DNA from: Gammaproteobacteria bacterium
GTDB lineage: Bacteria > Pseudomonadota > Gammaproteobacteria > Arenicellales > Poriferihabitantaceae
Direction of reading: 5' to 3'
DNA: 64,000 nucleotides
Assembly (NCBI GenBank): GCA_030432755.1
Contig: JAUILZ010000012.1
Span: forward strand, 1 to 64,000
Shown: positions 37,766 through 48,182 of the stretch, one piece after another
Layout of the letters: every line of letters begins with the position of its first letter
Numbering within the stretch: the first letter of the stretch is position 1
Position numbers and translations under genes: made by a program
The notes under the pieces: model-generated
What the model was told of the DNA's origin: nothing
The model's database searches: none
What the model saw: the letters and a program-made list of their open reading frames with translations, nothing else

Positions 37766-39219
37766 CAGGCATATCCCCCCGGCGCCCGGCGATGCCAGTC
37801 GGTTGCCAGCTGGAAGCGATGGGCGACGTTGAGCACCGTGGCCTCGTCGAGGTAGCGGCCGATGAGCTGCAGGCCGATGGGCAGGCCGTCGGCGTCGAAG
37901 CCGGCATTGACTGAGATGCCCGGCAGTCCGGCGAGGTTCACCGAGTTGGTGAAGATATCGTTCAGGTACATCGCCACGGGGTCGTCGTTCTTGGCGCCGA
38001 TTGGAAACGCGGTGCCGGGGGCCGTGGGGCCGGCGATGATGTCGCATTTCTCGAAGGCGCGGGTGAAATCGTCCGCGATCAGGCGCCTGAGCTTCTGCGC
38101 CTTGATATAGTAGGCATCGTAATAGCCCGAGGAGAGCACATAGGTGCCGATCATGATGCGCCGCTGGACTTCCTCGCCGAAGCCTTCCGCCCTGCTGCGG
38201 GAATACATGTCGAGAAGGTCGTCGTATTCCGCCGCGCGGTGGCCGTAGCGCACACCGTCGAAGCGCGACAGGTTGGAACTCGCCTCGGCCGGCGCGAGAA
38301 CGTAGTAACAGGGGATACCCACCTCGCTGTTGGGCAGCTCCACCTCCACCGTGCGCGCACCCAGCGCCTCGAGTTCGCGGATCGCCGCCTGCACCGTCTC
38401 CGCCACCGCGGGCTCCACCCCGTCGCCGAAGAACTCCTTCGGCAGGCCGATGGTCTTGCCGGCGATATCGTCACCGAGACCGGCGCCGTAGTCTGGCACC
38501 GGCAGGTCCAGAGAGGTCGAATCACGCGCATCGAAGCCGGACATCGCCTGCAGCACGAGGGCGGCATCTTCGGCGCTGCGGGTCAGCACGCCGCCCTGGT
38601 CCAGGGAGGAAGCGAAGGCGATCATGCCGTAGCGGGACACCCGGCCGTAACTCGGCTTGATGCCGGTGATGCCGCACATCGCCGCCGGCTGGCGGATGGA
38701 GCCGCCGGTATCGGTCGCGGTGGCCAGGGGCGCCAGGCGCGCCGCCACCGCGGCGGCGGAGCCGCCCGAGCTGCCGCCGGGAACCCGGTCCGGGCTCCAG
38801 GGGTTCTTCACCGGGCCGTAATAGCTGGTCTCGTTGGACGAACCCATGGCGAATTCGTCCATGTTGGTCTTGCCCAGGCTCACCATGCCCGCGTCCCTGA
38901 GGCGGGTCACCACGGTGGCGTCGTAGGGCGACACGAAATTCGACAGCATGCGCGAGCCGCAGGTGGTAAGTACCCCGCGGGTGCAGAAGATGTCCTTGTG
39001 CGCCATCGGAATGCCGGACAGCGGACCGGCATCGCCATTGCGAATATTCCTGTCGGCCTCCGCGGCCTGTTCCAGGGCCTGCTCGGCGGTCACCGTGACA
39101 AAGGCATTGAGCGCCTCACCGGCGTCCACGCGATCGAGGTGGTGGCGCGTGAGCTCGACGCTGGAATAGTCACCGCGGCGGAGTGCCTCCGCGTGCTCCG
39201 TGATGGTGTAATCGTGCAT
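37765..39219 (-). CDS. gatA: Asp/Glu-tRNA amidotransferase subunit A
   Basis: Amidase-signature subunit that releases ammonia from glutamine. The Ser-cisSer-Lys core is visible: Lys in [11 protein letters not shown], then the [16 protein letters not shown] loop and [15 protein letters not shown]. The remainder is typical of GatA, with a 484-residue length. It lies between gatC and gatB in a single minus-strand operon. Confidence 0.97.
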
Positions 39220-39308
39220 GCTGTCTGGCGAAATGGGTGGCGGAAGCGCGGCCGCGATGGTGCCCCGCCTCGGAAAATCTGGTAGGCGGAAACGTCAGTT
39301 CCCTGGCG

Positions 39309-39596
39309 TCACTCGATGACCCGCGGCACCAGGTAGAGGCCCTGGTCGGCGGCAGGGGCGATGGCCTGGTAGTCCTCGCGCCGGTTTTCCGCGGTGACCT
39401 CGTCGTCGCGCAACCTGAGCGCGCCGTCCTGGGGGTGCGCCATGGGCTCGATATGATCGGTGTCTATGCGGTTCATCTGCTCCACCAGGTCCATGATCCG
39501 GCTGAGGTGTCCCGCAAAATAGGCGGACTTTTCCTCGTCCGTCCGGAGCCTGGCGAGATGGGCGATATAGGTAACCTGGTCGCTGCTGATGGACAT
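39309..39596 (-). CDS. gatC: Asp/Glu-tRNA amidotransferase subunit C
   Basis: A 95-residue subunit stabilising GatA-GatB. The ATG at 39596 gives MSISSDQVTYIAHLARLRTD, with the conserved VEQMNRIDTDHIEPMAHPQD and the late LVPRVIE end. Longer in-frame starts reach back toward mreB but lack family similarity. First gene of the gatCAB operon, divergent from mreB across about 250 bp. Confidence 0.95.
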   Translation of the reverse strand: MSISSDQVTYIAHLARLRTDEEKSAYFAGHLSRIMDLVEQMNRIDTDHIEPMAHPQDGALRLRDDEVTAENRREDYQAIAPAADQGLYLVPRVIE

Positions 39597-39849
39597 GGGA
39601 AGCAGATGAAAAGGGATGGTCGACAGGGTCGCATGAGAGGCCACGGGACGGGCCGCCAATGCTGTTGCCGGGCTGTTACCGGACCGCCACCGGGCGGGGC
39701 CCGGCACCTGGTCCGGAAAGGCCTGCGCAGCAATCCGGCAGCAACTTACCATAGCTTTGCGCGGTTGAATAGTACGCCCCCGATTGATAAGCTACGCCGC
39801 CAGGAATTCCCCCCTGGAACCCCCTCCTTTTTCCCCTGTGTAACCCAAT

Positions 39850-40893
39850 ATGCTGAAACGCCTTGCCGGCTTCTTTTCCAATGATCTTGCCATCGATCTT
39901 GGAACCGCAAACACGCTGATATACGTACGCAACAAGGGGATCATTCTGAACGAGCCGTCCGTGGTGGCCATCAAGAGCGCGCCCGACGGCGGGGCCGGAA
40001 AGAGCGTGCTCGCGGTGGGGCAACATGCCAAGCAGATGCTCGGCCGTACCCCGGGATCCATCCGCGCCATCCGGCCGATGAAGGACGGCGTCATCGCCGA
40101 CTTCAACGTCACGGAGGACATGCTCAAGTACTTCATCCGCAAGGTGCAGGAGAACCGCTTTTTCTCCAGCCCCAGGATCATCATCTGCGTGCCCTGCGGC
40201 TCCACCCAGGTGGAACGCCGCGCGATCCGCGAGTCGGCCACCAGCGCCGGCGCGCGCGAGGTCTACCTGATCGAGGAGCCCATGGCGGTGGCCATCGGCG
40301 CCAACCTGCCGGTGGCGGAACCCACCGGTTCCATGGTGGTAGATATCGGCGGCGGCACCACCGAGGTCGGCATCCTTTCCCTCGGCGGCATGGTTTACTC
40401 GAATTCCCTGCGGGTGGCCGGGGATACCTTCGACGACGCGATCATCAACTACGTCCGCCGCCGTCACGGCGTGCTGATCGGCGAGGCCACCGCGGAACGG
40501 GTCAAGAAGACCATCGCCACCGCCTGGTCGGAATCCGACCACATGGAGATGGAGATCAAGGGCCGCGATATCTCCGAGGGAATGTCGCGCAGCCTGGTGA
40601 TCACCAGCGAGGAGATCTACGACGCCATCAGCGATGCGCTGGACCAGATCGTGCAGGCGATCCGCCAGGCGCTGGAGAAGACCCCGCCGGAGCTGTCCGC
40701 GGATATCGGCGAGAAGGGCATGGTAATCGCCGGCGGCGGCGCGCTGCTGCGCGACATGGACCGGCGGCTGATGCAGGATACCGGCCTGCCGGTGGTCATC
40801 GCCGAGGAACCGCTGACCTGCGTCGCCCGAGGCTGTGGTCGCGCGCTCGAGGAAATGGATACCCTTGGCGACGTGTTTGCCAGCGACGGCTGA
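39850..40893 (+). CDS. mreB: Rod shape-determining protein MreB
   Basis: Bacterial actin that guides cell-wall elongation. ATP-site motifs are present: [66 protein letters not shown] and [13 protein letters not shown]. It has 347 residues, as in E. coli. First gene of mreBCD-mrdA-rodA. A cell shape of rods is expected from the full set. Confidence 0.98.
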   Translation: MLKRLAGFFSNDLAIDLGTANTLIYVRNKGIILNEPSVVAIKSAPDGGAGKSVLAVGQHAKQMLGRTPGSIRAIRPMKDGVIADFNVTEDMLKYFIRKVQENRFFSSPRIIICVPCGSTQVERRAIRESATSAGAREVYLIEEPMAVAIGANLPVAEPTGSMVVDIGGGTTEVGILSLGGMVYSNSLRVAGDTFDDAIINYVRRRHGVLIGEATAERVKKTIATAWSESDHMEMEIKGRDISEGMSRSLVITSEEIYDAISDALDQIVQAIRQALEKTPPELSADIGEKGMVIAGGGALLRDMDRRLMQDTGLPVVIAEEPLTCVARGCGRALEEMDTLGDVFASDG

Positions 40894-41048
40894 CCACCGG
40901 ACAACGATACCCTGCACAGGACATTGCAACAGGCAGCGCACAACCCCCGGGACTTCCAGGGGCGCGCTGTCGCCACGCAACGCCGGCCTCGCGGCGTTGT
41001 TCCCCTCCGTCCTTCAGGGCGGCGCCCGAACCCGCGGCAACCGATCCG

Positions 41049-41876
41049 ATGATCTTCGGACAGCTCAGCAACACCTATCGCTTCCTGTTCCTGGTGCTTC
41101 TGTCACTGGGCCTGATGATCATCGACCAGCGCAGCGACAACCTGCGTCCGCTGCGCTCCATCGCCTCGGTGCTGACCATCCCGTTTCACGCACTGGTGCG
41201 GCTGCCGGAGAACGCGCTGACCACGGTGCGCTCCTATTACCCCGATGACTCGGTCTACCACGAGCTCGAGGAACTGCGGGAGAAGCAGCTTCAGCTGGAA
41301 AGTCATCTACAGCGTTATGACGCCCTGGTGGCGGAAAATGGCCGCCTGTCGCGCCTGCTGGCCGCGGCACGCCGCTCGGACGACCAGGTCATCCTCGCGA
41401 GCATCGTCAATGCGGGGCTCGATCCCTTCAGCCACCGGATCATCATCAATCGCGGCGCCGAGGCCGGGGTATTCGTCGGCCAGCCGGTGATCGCGCCGGA
41501 CGGCGTGATCGGCCAGGTCTCCGAGGTGGACATGAACCAGAGCGTAGTCACCCTGGTCACCGACCGCAGCCACGGTATCCCGGTGCAGGTCCAGCGCAAC
41601 GGGCTGCGCACCATCGTCCAGGGGCAGGGCGAGTCGGACCAGGTCGGCGTGCCCTACCTGCCGCGGCTGGCGGATATCCGCAAGGGTGACATCCTCGTGA
41701 CCTCCGGCATGGGTGGACGGTTTCCGGCAGGCTACAAGGTGGCCGAGGTGGTCGAAATCATCACCGACGCCAATGAGGCGTTTCTCTCCATCAATGCCGT
41801 CACCACCGCGCGTATCGACTTCGTCAAGCAGGTGTTGCTGGTATGGGACAGCGACCGGCTGGCGGTGACCGAGTGA
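41049..41876 (+). CDS. mreC: Rod shape-determining protein MreC
   Basis: A 275-residue bitopic protein with one N-terminal membrane helix (FLFLVLLSLGLMIIDQ), a coiled coil (YHELEELREKQLQLESHLQRY) and a periplasmic beta-rich domain (IINRGAEAGVFVGQPVIAPDGVIGQV) that contacts PBP2. It starts 155 bp after mreB; the gap has no clear gene. Confidence 0.95.
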   Translation: MIFGQLSNTYRFLFLVLLSLGLMIIDQRSDNLRPLRSIASVLTIPFHALVRLPENALTTVRSYYPDDSVYHELEELREKQLQLESHLQRYDALVAENGRLSRLLAAARRSDDQVILASIVNAGLDPFSHRIIINRGAEAGVFVGQPVIAPDGVIGQVSEVDMNQSVVTLVTDRSHGIPVQVQRNGLRTIVQGQGESDQVGVPYLPRLADIRKGDILVTSGMGGRFPAGYKVAEVVEIITDANEAFLSINAVTTARIDFVKQVLLVWDSDRLAVTE

Positions 41877-41907
41877 TGCGCGGTTTCCATTGTCCGGTGG
41901 AGGCAGG

Positions 41908-42444
41908 ATGATGGCCTTGCGCTCCCGCGCCGTGTCCCGCGGCTACCGGCGGACCGCTCGCGGCAGCCGCTGGTGGGCGATTCCTGGCTCCTTCGCCGTG
42001 GCCTTCCTGCTCACCGTGCTGCCGTACCCGGACTGGATGCGATTCGCGGTGCCGCACTGGGTGAGCCTGGTGCTGTTCTACTGGTGCCTGGCGGTGCCCG
42101 AGCGTGTCGGGGTGGGATCCGGCTGGATCGTGGGCCTGCTGCTGGACCTCTTGCTGCACACGCTGTTCGGGGTACACGCGATCGCGATGGCCTTCGTCGC
42201 CATGGTGGGGGTCTCATTTCACCGCCGGCTGCGGCTCTATCACCTGTGGCAGCAGTGCGTGGTGGTATTCGGCGTCTGCGCGATCGAGATCACCTTCGTC
42301 GGCTGGATCTTCCACCTCACCAATGCCGCCGAGCTGCGGCTGGTATACTGGCAAGCGGCGTTTACCACGGCCCTCGTCTGGCCGGTGGTCTATACGCTGC
42401 TGCGCTTCCTCCGGCAACGCAGCGGCATCGTTCAGATACGGTAG
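41908..42444 (+). CDS. mreD: Rod shape-determining protein MreD
   Basis: A 178-residue polytopic inner-membrane protein with about five hydrophobic helices (including FAVAFLLTVLPYPDWMRFA and the VGLLLDLLLHTLFGVHAIAM block typical of MreD). GGTGGAGG at 41896-41903 is the ribosome site for ATG 41908; ATG 41911 follows directly and a TTG at 41890 is less likely. It ends eight bases before the GTG start of mrdA. Confidence 0.92.
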   Translation: MMALRSRAVSRGYRRTARGSRWWAIPGSFAVAFLLTVLPYPDWMRFAVPHWVSLVLFYWCLAVPERVGVGSGWIVGLLLDLLLHTLFGVHAIAMAFVAMVGVSFHRRLRLYHLWQQCVVVFGVCAIEITFVGWIFHLTNAAELRLVYWQAAFTTALVWPVVYTLLRFLRQRSGIVQIR

Positions 42445-42452
42445 GAAAGGGC

Positions 42453-44345
42453 GTGATACCCATTCGCAACTATCTGCTGGAAAGCCGCATTGTCCACGGC
42501 CGCATCGTGCTGATGTTCTTCGTCATCATCGTGCTGGCGCTGCTGCTCGTAGTGCGGGTAGGCTACCTCCAGGTATCCCAGCATTCCCGCTTCGCCGAAC
42601 TTGCCCAGGACAACCGCGTCGACCTGGTGCCGCTGCCGCCGGTTCGCGGGCTGATCTACGACCGCAATGGCGAGATCCTGGCGCGCAACTTCCGCGTCTA
42701 CAACCTGGAGATCCTGCCGGACAAGGTGCGCGACATGGAGGGATTGCTGGACCAGCTTGGCCAGCTGGTGGCATTGTCCAACGACGACCTGGAGCGCTTT
42801 CGCGCGCTGCTCAAAAGGCGCCCGTCCTTCGAACGCCAGACGCTGCGCGCCAACCTGAGCGAGAAGGAAGCCTCCCGCCTGGCGGTGAACCTGCACCGTT
42901 ATCCGGGTGCGGAACTCAAGGCGCGGCTGCAGCGCGACTATACCCGTGGCGAACTGACCGCCCATGTCGTCGGCTATGTCGGCCGTATCAGCGCGGATGA
43001 CCTGGAGCAGATCGACAACCAGAAGTATCGCGGCCTGGAATACATCGGCAAGAGCGGCATCGAGGCCTATTACGAGTCCACGCTGCTCGGCCGCTCGGGG
43101 TTCGAGCGGGTCGAGACCAATGCCCACGGCAAGGTGATCCGCACCCTGGAACAGATTCCCTCGGATGCCGGCAAAACCCTTCACCTCAGCCTCGACATTC
43201 GCCTCCAGGAGCGCGCAACCGAGGCGCTCGAAGGTTACGAAGGCTCCGTGGTGGCAATCGAACCCGCCACCGGAGATATTCTCGCCTTTGCCAGCGTTCC
43301 CGGCTACGACCCCAACCCGTTCGTCAACGGTATCAGCAGCAAGGCTTATGGCGAACTTCGTGCCTCTGACCGCCGGCCGTTGCTCAACCGCTCCCTGTAT
43401 GGTCGCTACGCGCCAGGTTCCACGATCAAGGCGTTCATGTCCCTGGTAGGCATGCAGTACGGGGTCGATCCGAACAACAGCATCTTCTGTGGCGGGTACT
43501 ACAGCCTGCCGGGCCACAAGCATCGCTACCGGGACTGGAAGAAATCGGGCCACGGCAACGTCAACGGCCACGACGCCATCGAACAGTCCTGTGACGTCTA
43601 TTATTACCGCCTGGCAAAGCAACTCGGCATCGATGCGCTCCATGCCGGCATGACGGGATACGGCTTCGGTCGTCCAACCGGGGTGGATCTCCTCGGGGAA
43701 CCGAGCGGCCTGATGCCTTCGCGTGAGTGGAAGGAGAGCGCCCGCAACCAGCCCTGGTATCCCGGCGAAACCATCATCACCGGAATCGGCCAGGGCTACA
43801 TGCTCATCACCCCGCTGCAACTCGCGGCCACCACCGCCACCCTTGCCAACCGCGGATTGCAGGTGACGCCGCGATTTCTCACCGCCATCGAAAATCCCCA
43901 GAGCCAGACACGCGAGCAGTTACCGCCCCGGGTTAGCGGACAGATCGAGGCCAACGGCCCGGCAAATTTCGCCTACGTGATCAATGGCATGCGCGACGTG
44001 GTGCATGGCGACAAGGGCACCGCGCGCCGCATTGGCAAGGACATCCGCTACGAGATGGCGGGCAAGACCGGCACCGCCCAGGTCAAGAGCGTTGCGCAGA
44101 ACGAGACCTACCGGGAGGAGGATACCGAAAAGCGTTTCCGCGACCATGCATTGTTCGTGGGATTCGCGCCACTCGAGGATCCGAAGATCGCCATCGCCGT
44201 GGTGATCGAGCATGGCGGCGGCGGCAGCCGCACCGCGGCGCCCATCGCCCGAGAGCTGCTGGACTACTACCTCATCGACCGGCTTGGCATGTTCCCGCCG
44301 GAACAGGAACCCGACGGCGAGCCCAGGCTCGCCCAGGCGAACTGA
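42453..44345 (+). CDS. mrdA: Penicillin-binding protein 2
   Basis: Class B transpeptidase of the elongasome, paired with RodA. The GTG at 42453 follows AGGAAAGG (42443-42450) and gives 630 residues. There is an N-terminal membrane anchor (IVLMFFVIIVLALLLVVRVGYLQV), the pedestal domain with PPVRGLIYDRNGEILARN, and the transpeptidase domain with Ser323 of STIK (APGSTIKAF), SCD (QSCDVYYYRLA) and Lys538 of KTGTA. It is coupled closely to mreD and rodA. Confidence 0.97.
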   Translation: MIPIRNYLLESRIVHGRIVLMFFVIIVLALLLVVRVGYLQVSQHSRFAELAQDNRVDLVPLPPVRGLIYDRNGEILARNFRVYNLEILPDKVRDMEGLLDQLGQLVALSNDDLERFRALLKRRPSFERQTLRANLSEKEASRLAVNLHRYPGAELKARLQRDYTRGELTAHVVGYVGRISADDLEQIDNQKYRGLEYIGKSGIEAYYESTLLGRSGFERVETNAHGKVIRTLEQIPSDAGKTLHLSLDIRLQERATEALEGYEGSVVAIEPATGDILAFASVPGYDPNPFVNGISSKAYGELRASDRRPLLNRSLYGRYAPGSTIKAFMSLVGMQYGVDPNNSIFCGGYYSLPGHKHRYRDWKKSGHGNVNGHDAIEQSCDVYYYRLAKQLGIDALHAGMTGYGFGRPTGVDLLGEPSGLMPSREWKESARNQPWYPGETIITGIGQGYMLITPLQLAATTATLANRGLQVTPRFLTAIENPQSQTREQLPPRVSGQIEANGPANFAYVINGMRDVVHGDKGTARRIGKDIRYEMAGKTGTAQVKSVAQNETYREEDTEKRFRDHALFVGFAPLEDPKIAIAVVIEHGGGGSRTAAPIARELLDYYLIDRLGMFPPEQEPDGEPRLAQAN

Positions 44346-44347
44346 CG

Positions 44348-45490
44348 ATGGTGGGAATTCTTGCGCAACGCGGCATGGGCGGTCGCGGCACGGCGGGCGG
44401 GCAGGGCGAATCGGCGCTGCCGCTGGACCTCCCGCTCCTCACCGCCATCCTGATGCTGCTGTCCCTCAGCCTGGTTGTCATATACAGCGCCGGTGGAGAG
44501 AACAATGCGCTTCTCACTCGCCAGCTGGTGCGCATCGGATTTGCGCTCTGCCTGCTGCTGGCATTCAGCCGGATTTCGCCGACGACCCTGCTGCGCTGGT
44601 CGCCTTATGTCTACGGGCTCGGGCTGGTACTGCTGTTCGTGGTGCTCGGCTATGGATTCATCGGCAAGGGCGCGCAGCGCTGGATCGATATCGGCATCTT
44701 TCGCTTCCAGCCCGCGGAGATCATGAAACTCGGGGTGCCCATGATGGTGGCCTGGGTGATGACGCGCTCCAACCTGCCGCCGCGCCTGCCATACCTGATC
44801 GTCTGCATCTGCATCGTCCTCCTGCCCACCGTCCTGGTGGTGCTGCAGCCGGACCTCGGCACCGCGATCCTGATCGCCTCCACCGGGGTGATCGTCATCT
44901 TCCTCGCCGGGATCAGCTGGAAACTGATCACCACGGTGGCGCTGGCGCTGGGCGCCGCGGCGCCCCTGCTGTGGTTTTTCGTCCTCCATCCCTACCAGCA
45001 ACGCCGTATACTGACGCTGTTCGATCCCTGGGCCGACCCACTGGGCGCGGGCTATCACACCATCCAGTCGATCATTGCCATCGGCTCCGGCGGCGTCAGC
45101 GGCAAGGGCTGGCTCGCGGGTACCCAGTCGCAACTCGAGTTCATCCCCGAACGCTCCACCGACTTCATCTTCGCGGTCTACGCCGAGGAATTCGGTCTCG
45201 CGGGGGTGCTCCTGCTGCTCGTGCTGTACCTGTTCCTGGTGTTTCGTGGCCTGATGATCGCGTTCTACGCCCACGACACCTATTCGCGGCTACTGGCCGG
45301 CGCGCTGTCGGTGACCTTCTTCTTTTACGTTTTCGTCAACATCGGCATGGTCTCCGGGATCCTGCCGGTGGTTGGCGTACCGTTACCGTTGATCAGCTAT
45401 GGCGGCACCTCCATGGTGACGCTGATGATCGGATTCGGGATGCTGATGAGCATCCAGAACAGCAAGAAAACCCTGGCGAGATCACAATGA
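44348..45490 (+). CDS. rodA: Rod shape-determining protein RodA (SEDS glycosyltransferase)
   Basis: Polytopic SEDS peptidoglycan polymerase that extends glycan strands with PBP2. Ten or so hydrophobic helices. Signature segments are KGAQRWIDIGIFRFQPAEIMKL, LQPDLGTAILI and the periplasmic-loop Asp in that block, FIPERSTDFIFAVYAEEFGL and VGVPLPLISYGGTSM. 380 residues. The start lies two bases past the mrdA stop; the stop overlaps the mltB ATG. Confidence 0.97.
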   Translation: MVGILAQRGMGGRGTAGGQGESALPLDLPLLTAILMLLSLSLVVIYSAGGENNALLTRQLVRIGFALCLLLAFSRISPTTLLRWSPYVYGLGLVLLFVVLGYGFIGKGAQRWIDIGIFRFQPAEIMKLGVPMMVAWVMTRSNLPPRLPYLIVCICIVLLPTVLVVLQPDLGTAILIASTGVIVIFLAGISWKLITTVALALGAAAPLLWFFVLHPYQQRRILTLFDPWADPLGAGYHTIQSIIAIGSGGVSGKGWLAGTQSQLEFIPERSTDFIFAVYAEEFGLAGVLLLLVLYLFLVFRGLMIAFYAHDTYSRLLAGALSVTFFFYVFVNIGMVSGILPVVGVPLPLISYGGTSMVTLMIGFGMLMSIQNSKKTLARSQ

Positions 45491-46476
45491 GGAATGTCCC
45501 GCGCTTTCGATGGTTGTTGTTACCCCTGACCCTGGCTGCCGGTTCCACTGCCCTGGCCCTGGATATCCAGAAATACCCGGCGCTGATCCGCCTGGTGGAC
45601 GTGATGAGCAGCGAAGACAGCTATCCGCGCGCCGAACTGGAATCCGTCCTCGCGGGCGCCATCGTCGACCAGAAGACCATCGACCTGATGAACCGTCAGT
45701 ACGAGGCGCTACCATGGCACAAGTACCGCGACCTGTTCATCAACGACGCGCGCATCAACAGCGGAGTTGCGTTCTGGCGCGAGCATCGCGACCTGCTGGA
45801 GGCGGCGGAGGAAAAATACGGCGTTCCACCGGAAATCATGGTCGCGCTGCTGGGGGTGGAAACCCACTACGGCACGCGCCTGGGGGATCGCCGCGTTCTC
45901 GACAGCCTGGTTACCCTGACCGCGGACTATCCGCGCCGCAGCGATTTCTTCGGCGGCGAGCTCCGGACCTTTCTCAATACCACCCGCAGCGAGGGTATCC
46001 CGCCGGACAGCGTGCTCGGCTCCTATGCCGGCGCGATCGGCATCCCCCAGTTCATGCCCACCAGCTACGAGGCCTACGCGGTGGATTTCAATGGCAATGG
46101 CCGCCGTGACCTGGTGAACGAGATGGAGGACGCGGTGGGCAGCGTGGCGAATTATCTCCACGTCCATGGATGGCGCCGTGGTGAGACCATTTTCGCCCCG
46201 GTCAGCGCTTCGCTGCCGAACTCCGCCGAAGCGCTCGTGGGAAAGCGGGCGAAGTTGACCCATGACACCGCCGAACTCGCCTCCGCTGGCGTGGTATTCG
46301 ACCAGCGCGGCGCCAGCGACAAGGCTTCGCTGTTCAGCCTGGCCCAGGAATCCGGCAGGACCTATGTCGTCGGCTTCCGCAATTTTTACGCCATCACCCG
46401 CTACAACCCGAGCGTCAACTACGCCATGGCGGTTACCGAGCTCTCGATGCAGATCGCGGCGCGCGCTGGCAGTTGA
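45487..46476 (+). CDS. mltB: Lytic murein transglycosylase B
   Basis: A 329-residue lytic transglycosylase that cleaves MurNAc-GlcNAc bonds. A cleavable signal (FRWLLLPLTLAAGSTALA) leads the protein; there is no lipobox cysteine, so unlike E. coli MltB it should be soluble periplasmic. The catalytic Glu is in EIMVALLGVETHYGTRLG, followed by the SYAGAIGIPQFMPTSYEAYA and NAVGSVANY-like (DAVGSVANYLHVHGW) motifs. It overlaps rodA by four bases. rlpA, often next, is absent. Confidence 0.94.
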   Translation: MRNVPRFRWLLLPLTLAAGSTALALDIQKYPALIRLVDVMSSEDSYPRAELESVLAGAIVDQKTIDLMNRQYEALPWHKYRDLFINDARINSGVAFWREHRDLLEAAEEKYGVPPEIMVALLGVETHYGTRLGDRRVLDSLVTLTADYPRRSDFFGGELRTFLNTTRSEGIPPDSVLGSYAGAIGIPQFMPTSYEAYAVDFNGNGRRDLVNEMEDAVGSVANYLHVHGWRRGETIFAPVSASLPNSAEALVGKRAKLTHDTAELASAGVVFDQRGASDKASLFSLAQESGRTYVVGFRNFYAITRYNPSVNYAMAVTELSMQIAARAGS

Positions 46477-46666
46477 GCATCGACAAGCCGTGGACCCGTG
46501 TAGGGCCGTCACGAACGGGCAAGGGCAATACTGACGCCTGTACGCGACACCCGGCGCCGTTGCGGGGCGACGTGATTACAGGATTGTCATCGAATTGCCC
46601 GGTCTCTGCCCGCGTCGCCTCCGTATAATTTTGCCCTTCCCGATTGACCAGACCCGTATCCTGACG

Positions 46667-47878
46667 ATGAAGTCGCGCGTTATCGCACTCCTGGCCATTG
46701 GCCTCAGCCTGGCCGTTTCTTCCGTTCTCTCCCAGGAGCCGGTGGCCACGCCGGAGCCCACGCCGGCCACAAGTGGCGGAGGCCCGCTGCGGGAAATTCC
46801 CGCGGTGGTCAGATCGATCGTGCCGACGCCGGACGTGCCGGCAAAGTCCTGGATGCTGGTGGATTTCGAGAGCGGCTGGATACTCGGCAGCGAAAACCGC
46901 GACCTGCGTATCGAACCCGCCAGCCTGACCAAGCTGATGACCAGCTACCTGGTGTTCGAGGCCTTGAGCAAGGGCGAGATCAAGCTCGACGACATGGTCT
47001 ACGTGAGCCGCAAGGCCTGGCAGACCGGTGGCTCGCGGATGTTCATCCAGGTGGATACGCATGTCTCTGTGGAGGATCTGCTCAAGGGACTGATCATCCA
47101 GTCGGGCAATGACGCCGCCGTCGCCCTGGCGGAACACTTGGGTGGCAGCGAGGAAGGCTTCGCCGTGCGAATGAATCACAAGGCGGCGGAACTCGGCATG
47201 GTGAACTCCCACTTCACCAACAGCAACGGACTGCCCGACGCGGAACACTATTCCACGGCCGAGGATATCCTGATACTCGGCCGTTCGCTGATCCGCAACT
47301 ATCCCGACATGTTCACCCTGTATTCCACGCGCGAGTACACCTACAACGAGATCACGCAGAAGAACCGCAACGTGCTCCTGTGGCGTGATCCCAGCGTGGA
47401 CGGGCTCAAGACCGGCTATACCAAGGCCGCGGGCTACTGCCTCATTGGCACCGCCAAGCGAGATGACATGCGCCTGATGGCGATCGTCACCGGCGCCGAG
47501 AGCCGCAAGATCCGCGCCGACGCGGTGCAGTCGCTGCTCCAGTATGGCTACGCCGCCTACGACGGACTGCTGCTGTACCGGCCCGGCAGCGAGGTTACCC
47601 GCGTACCGTTGTGGATGGGGGAGCAGGACGAGGCCAGCGTGGGGGTCACCGGGCATCTCGGCCTCGTCTATCCGAAGGGCCAGCGCGAGCGCCTGTCAGC
47701 GGCTCTTGATGTTCCCGAGAGTCTCGAGGCGCCGATGACGCTGGGCACCGATGTCGGCAACATCGTGGTCAAGTACGACGGTGAACCGTTGCTGGAGAGG
47801 CGCCTGTTCCTCAACGCCGACTATCCCGAAGGACCCTGGTATTCCCGCCTCGCGGACTCCGTGATGCGGTTGTTCTGA
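46667..47878 (+). CDS. dacA: D-alanyl-D-alanine carboxypeptidase (PBP5/6 type)
   Basis: Removes the terminal D-Ala of stem peptides. A signal peptide (VIALLAIGLSLAVSSVLS) is followed by the peptidase S11 domain with Ser86-Lys89 (PASLTKLM), Ser146-Gly-Asn148 (SGNDAAVALAEH) and Lys248 (KTGYTKAAGY). The C-terminal beta domain ends in an amphipathic membrane-binding helix (YSRLADSVMRLF). The ATG at 46667 is the first with a signal peptide. A TATAAT box lies at 46624-46629 without a well-spaced -35. 403 residues. Confidence 0.95.
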   Translation: MKSRVIALLAIGLSLAVSSVLSQEPVATPEPTPATSGGGPLREIPAVVRSIVPTPDVPAKSWMLVDFESGWILGSENRDLRIEPASLTKLMTSYLVFEALSKGEIKLDDMVYVSRKAWQTGGSRMFIQVDTHVSVEDLLKGLIIQSGNDAAVALAEHLGGSEEGFAVRMNHKAAELGMVNSHFTNSNGLPDAEHYSTAEDILILGRSLIRNYPDMFTLYSTREYTYNEITQKNRNVLLWRDPSVDGLKTGYTKAAGYCLIGTAKRDDMRLMAIVTGAESRKIRADAVQSLLQYGYAAYDGLLLYRPGSEVTRVPLWMGEQDEASVGVTGHLGLVYPKGQRERLSAALDVPESLEAPMTLGTDVGNIVVKYDGEPLLERRLFLNADYPEGPWYSRLADSVMRLF

Positions 47879-47891
47879 TGCGTATGTTTCC

Positions 47892-48182
47892 ATGAGCGGC
47901 GCCAACGGCAGCAGTCCTTCGGGCAATGGCGCGCTGCTGACATTTCCCTGCGAGATCGATATCAAGATCTTCGTGCGTGCCGGGGACAACGCCGAGCAGC
48001 AGGTGCATGCACTCCTGATGGTTCACCTGGAACCGGAACAGGTACTGGACATTCGCCTGCGCGAGAGTCGCAAGGGCAACTACCAGGCGCTGAGCTGCCG
48101 CGTGCGCGCCCTGTCCCGGGAGCAGCTCGACGAGGTATACCGCGTGCTCACCGGACATGCCGACATCCTGATGGTGATATGA
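47892..48182 (+). CDS. ybeD: DUF493/YbeD family protein
   Basis: A 96-residue protein of the YbeD family, with TFPCEIDIKIFVRAGD and the ending VYRVLTGHADILMVI. It folds as a small ferredoxin-like alpha/beta domain of unknown function, and almost always sits between dacA and lipB, as here. Its TGA overlaps the lipB ATG by four bases (ATGA), so the two are translated together. Confidence 0.93.
   Translation: MSGANGSSPSGNGALLTFPCEIDIKIFVRAGDNAEQQVHALLMVHLEPEQVLDIRLRESRKGNYQALSCRVRALSREQLDEVYRVLTGHADILMVI

Noticed and set aside
41973..42452. In-frame extension upstream of mrdA
   Set aside because: This is the +1 frame of mreD; the GTG at 42453 has a ribosome site and the expected PBP2 N-terminus.
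44212..45486. In-frame extension upstream of mltB
   Set aside because: It overlaps mrdA and rodA in another frame and is arginine/proline-rich; the signal peptide starts at 45487.
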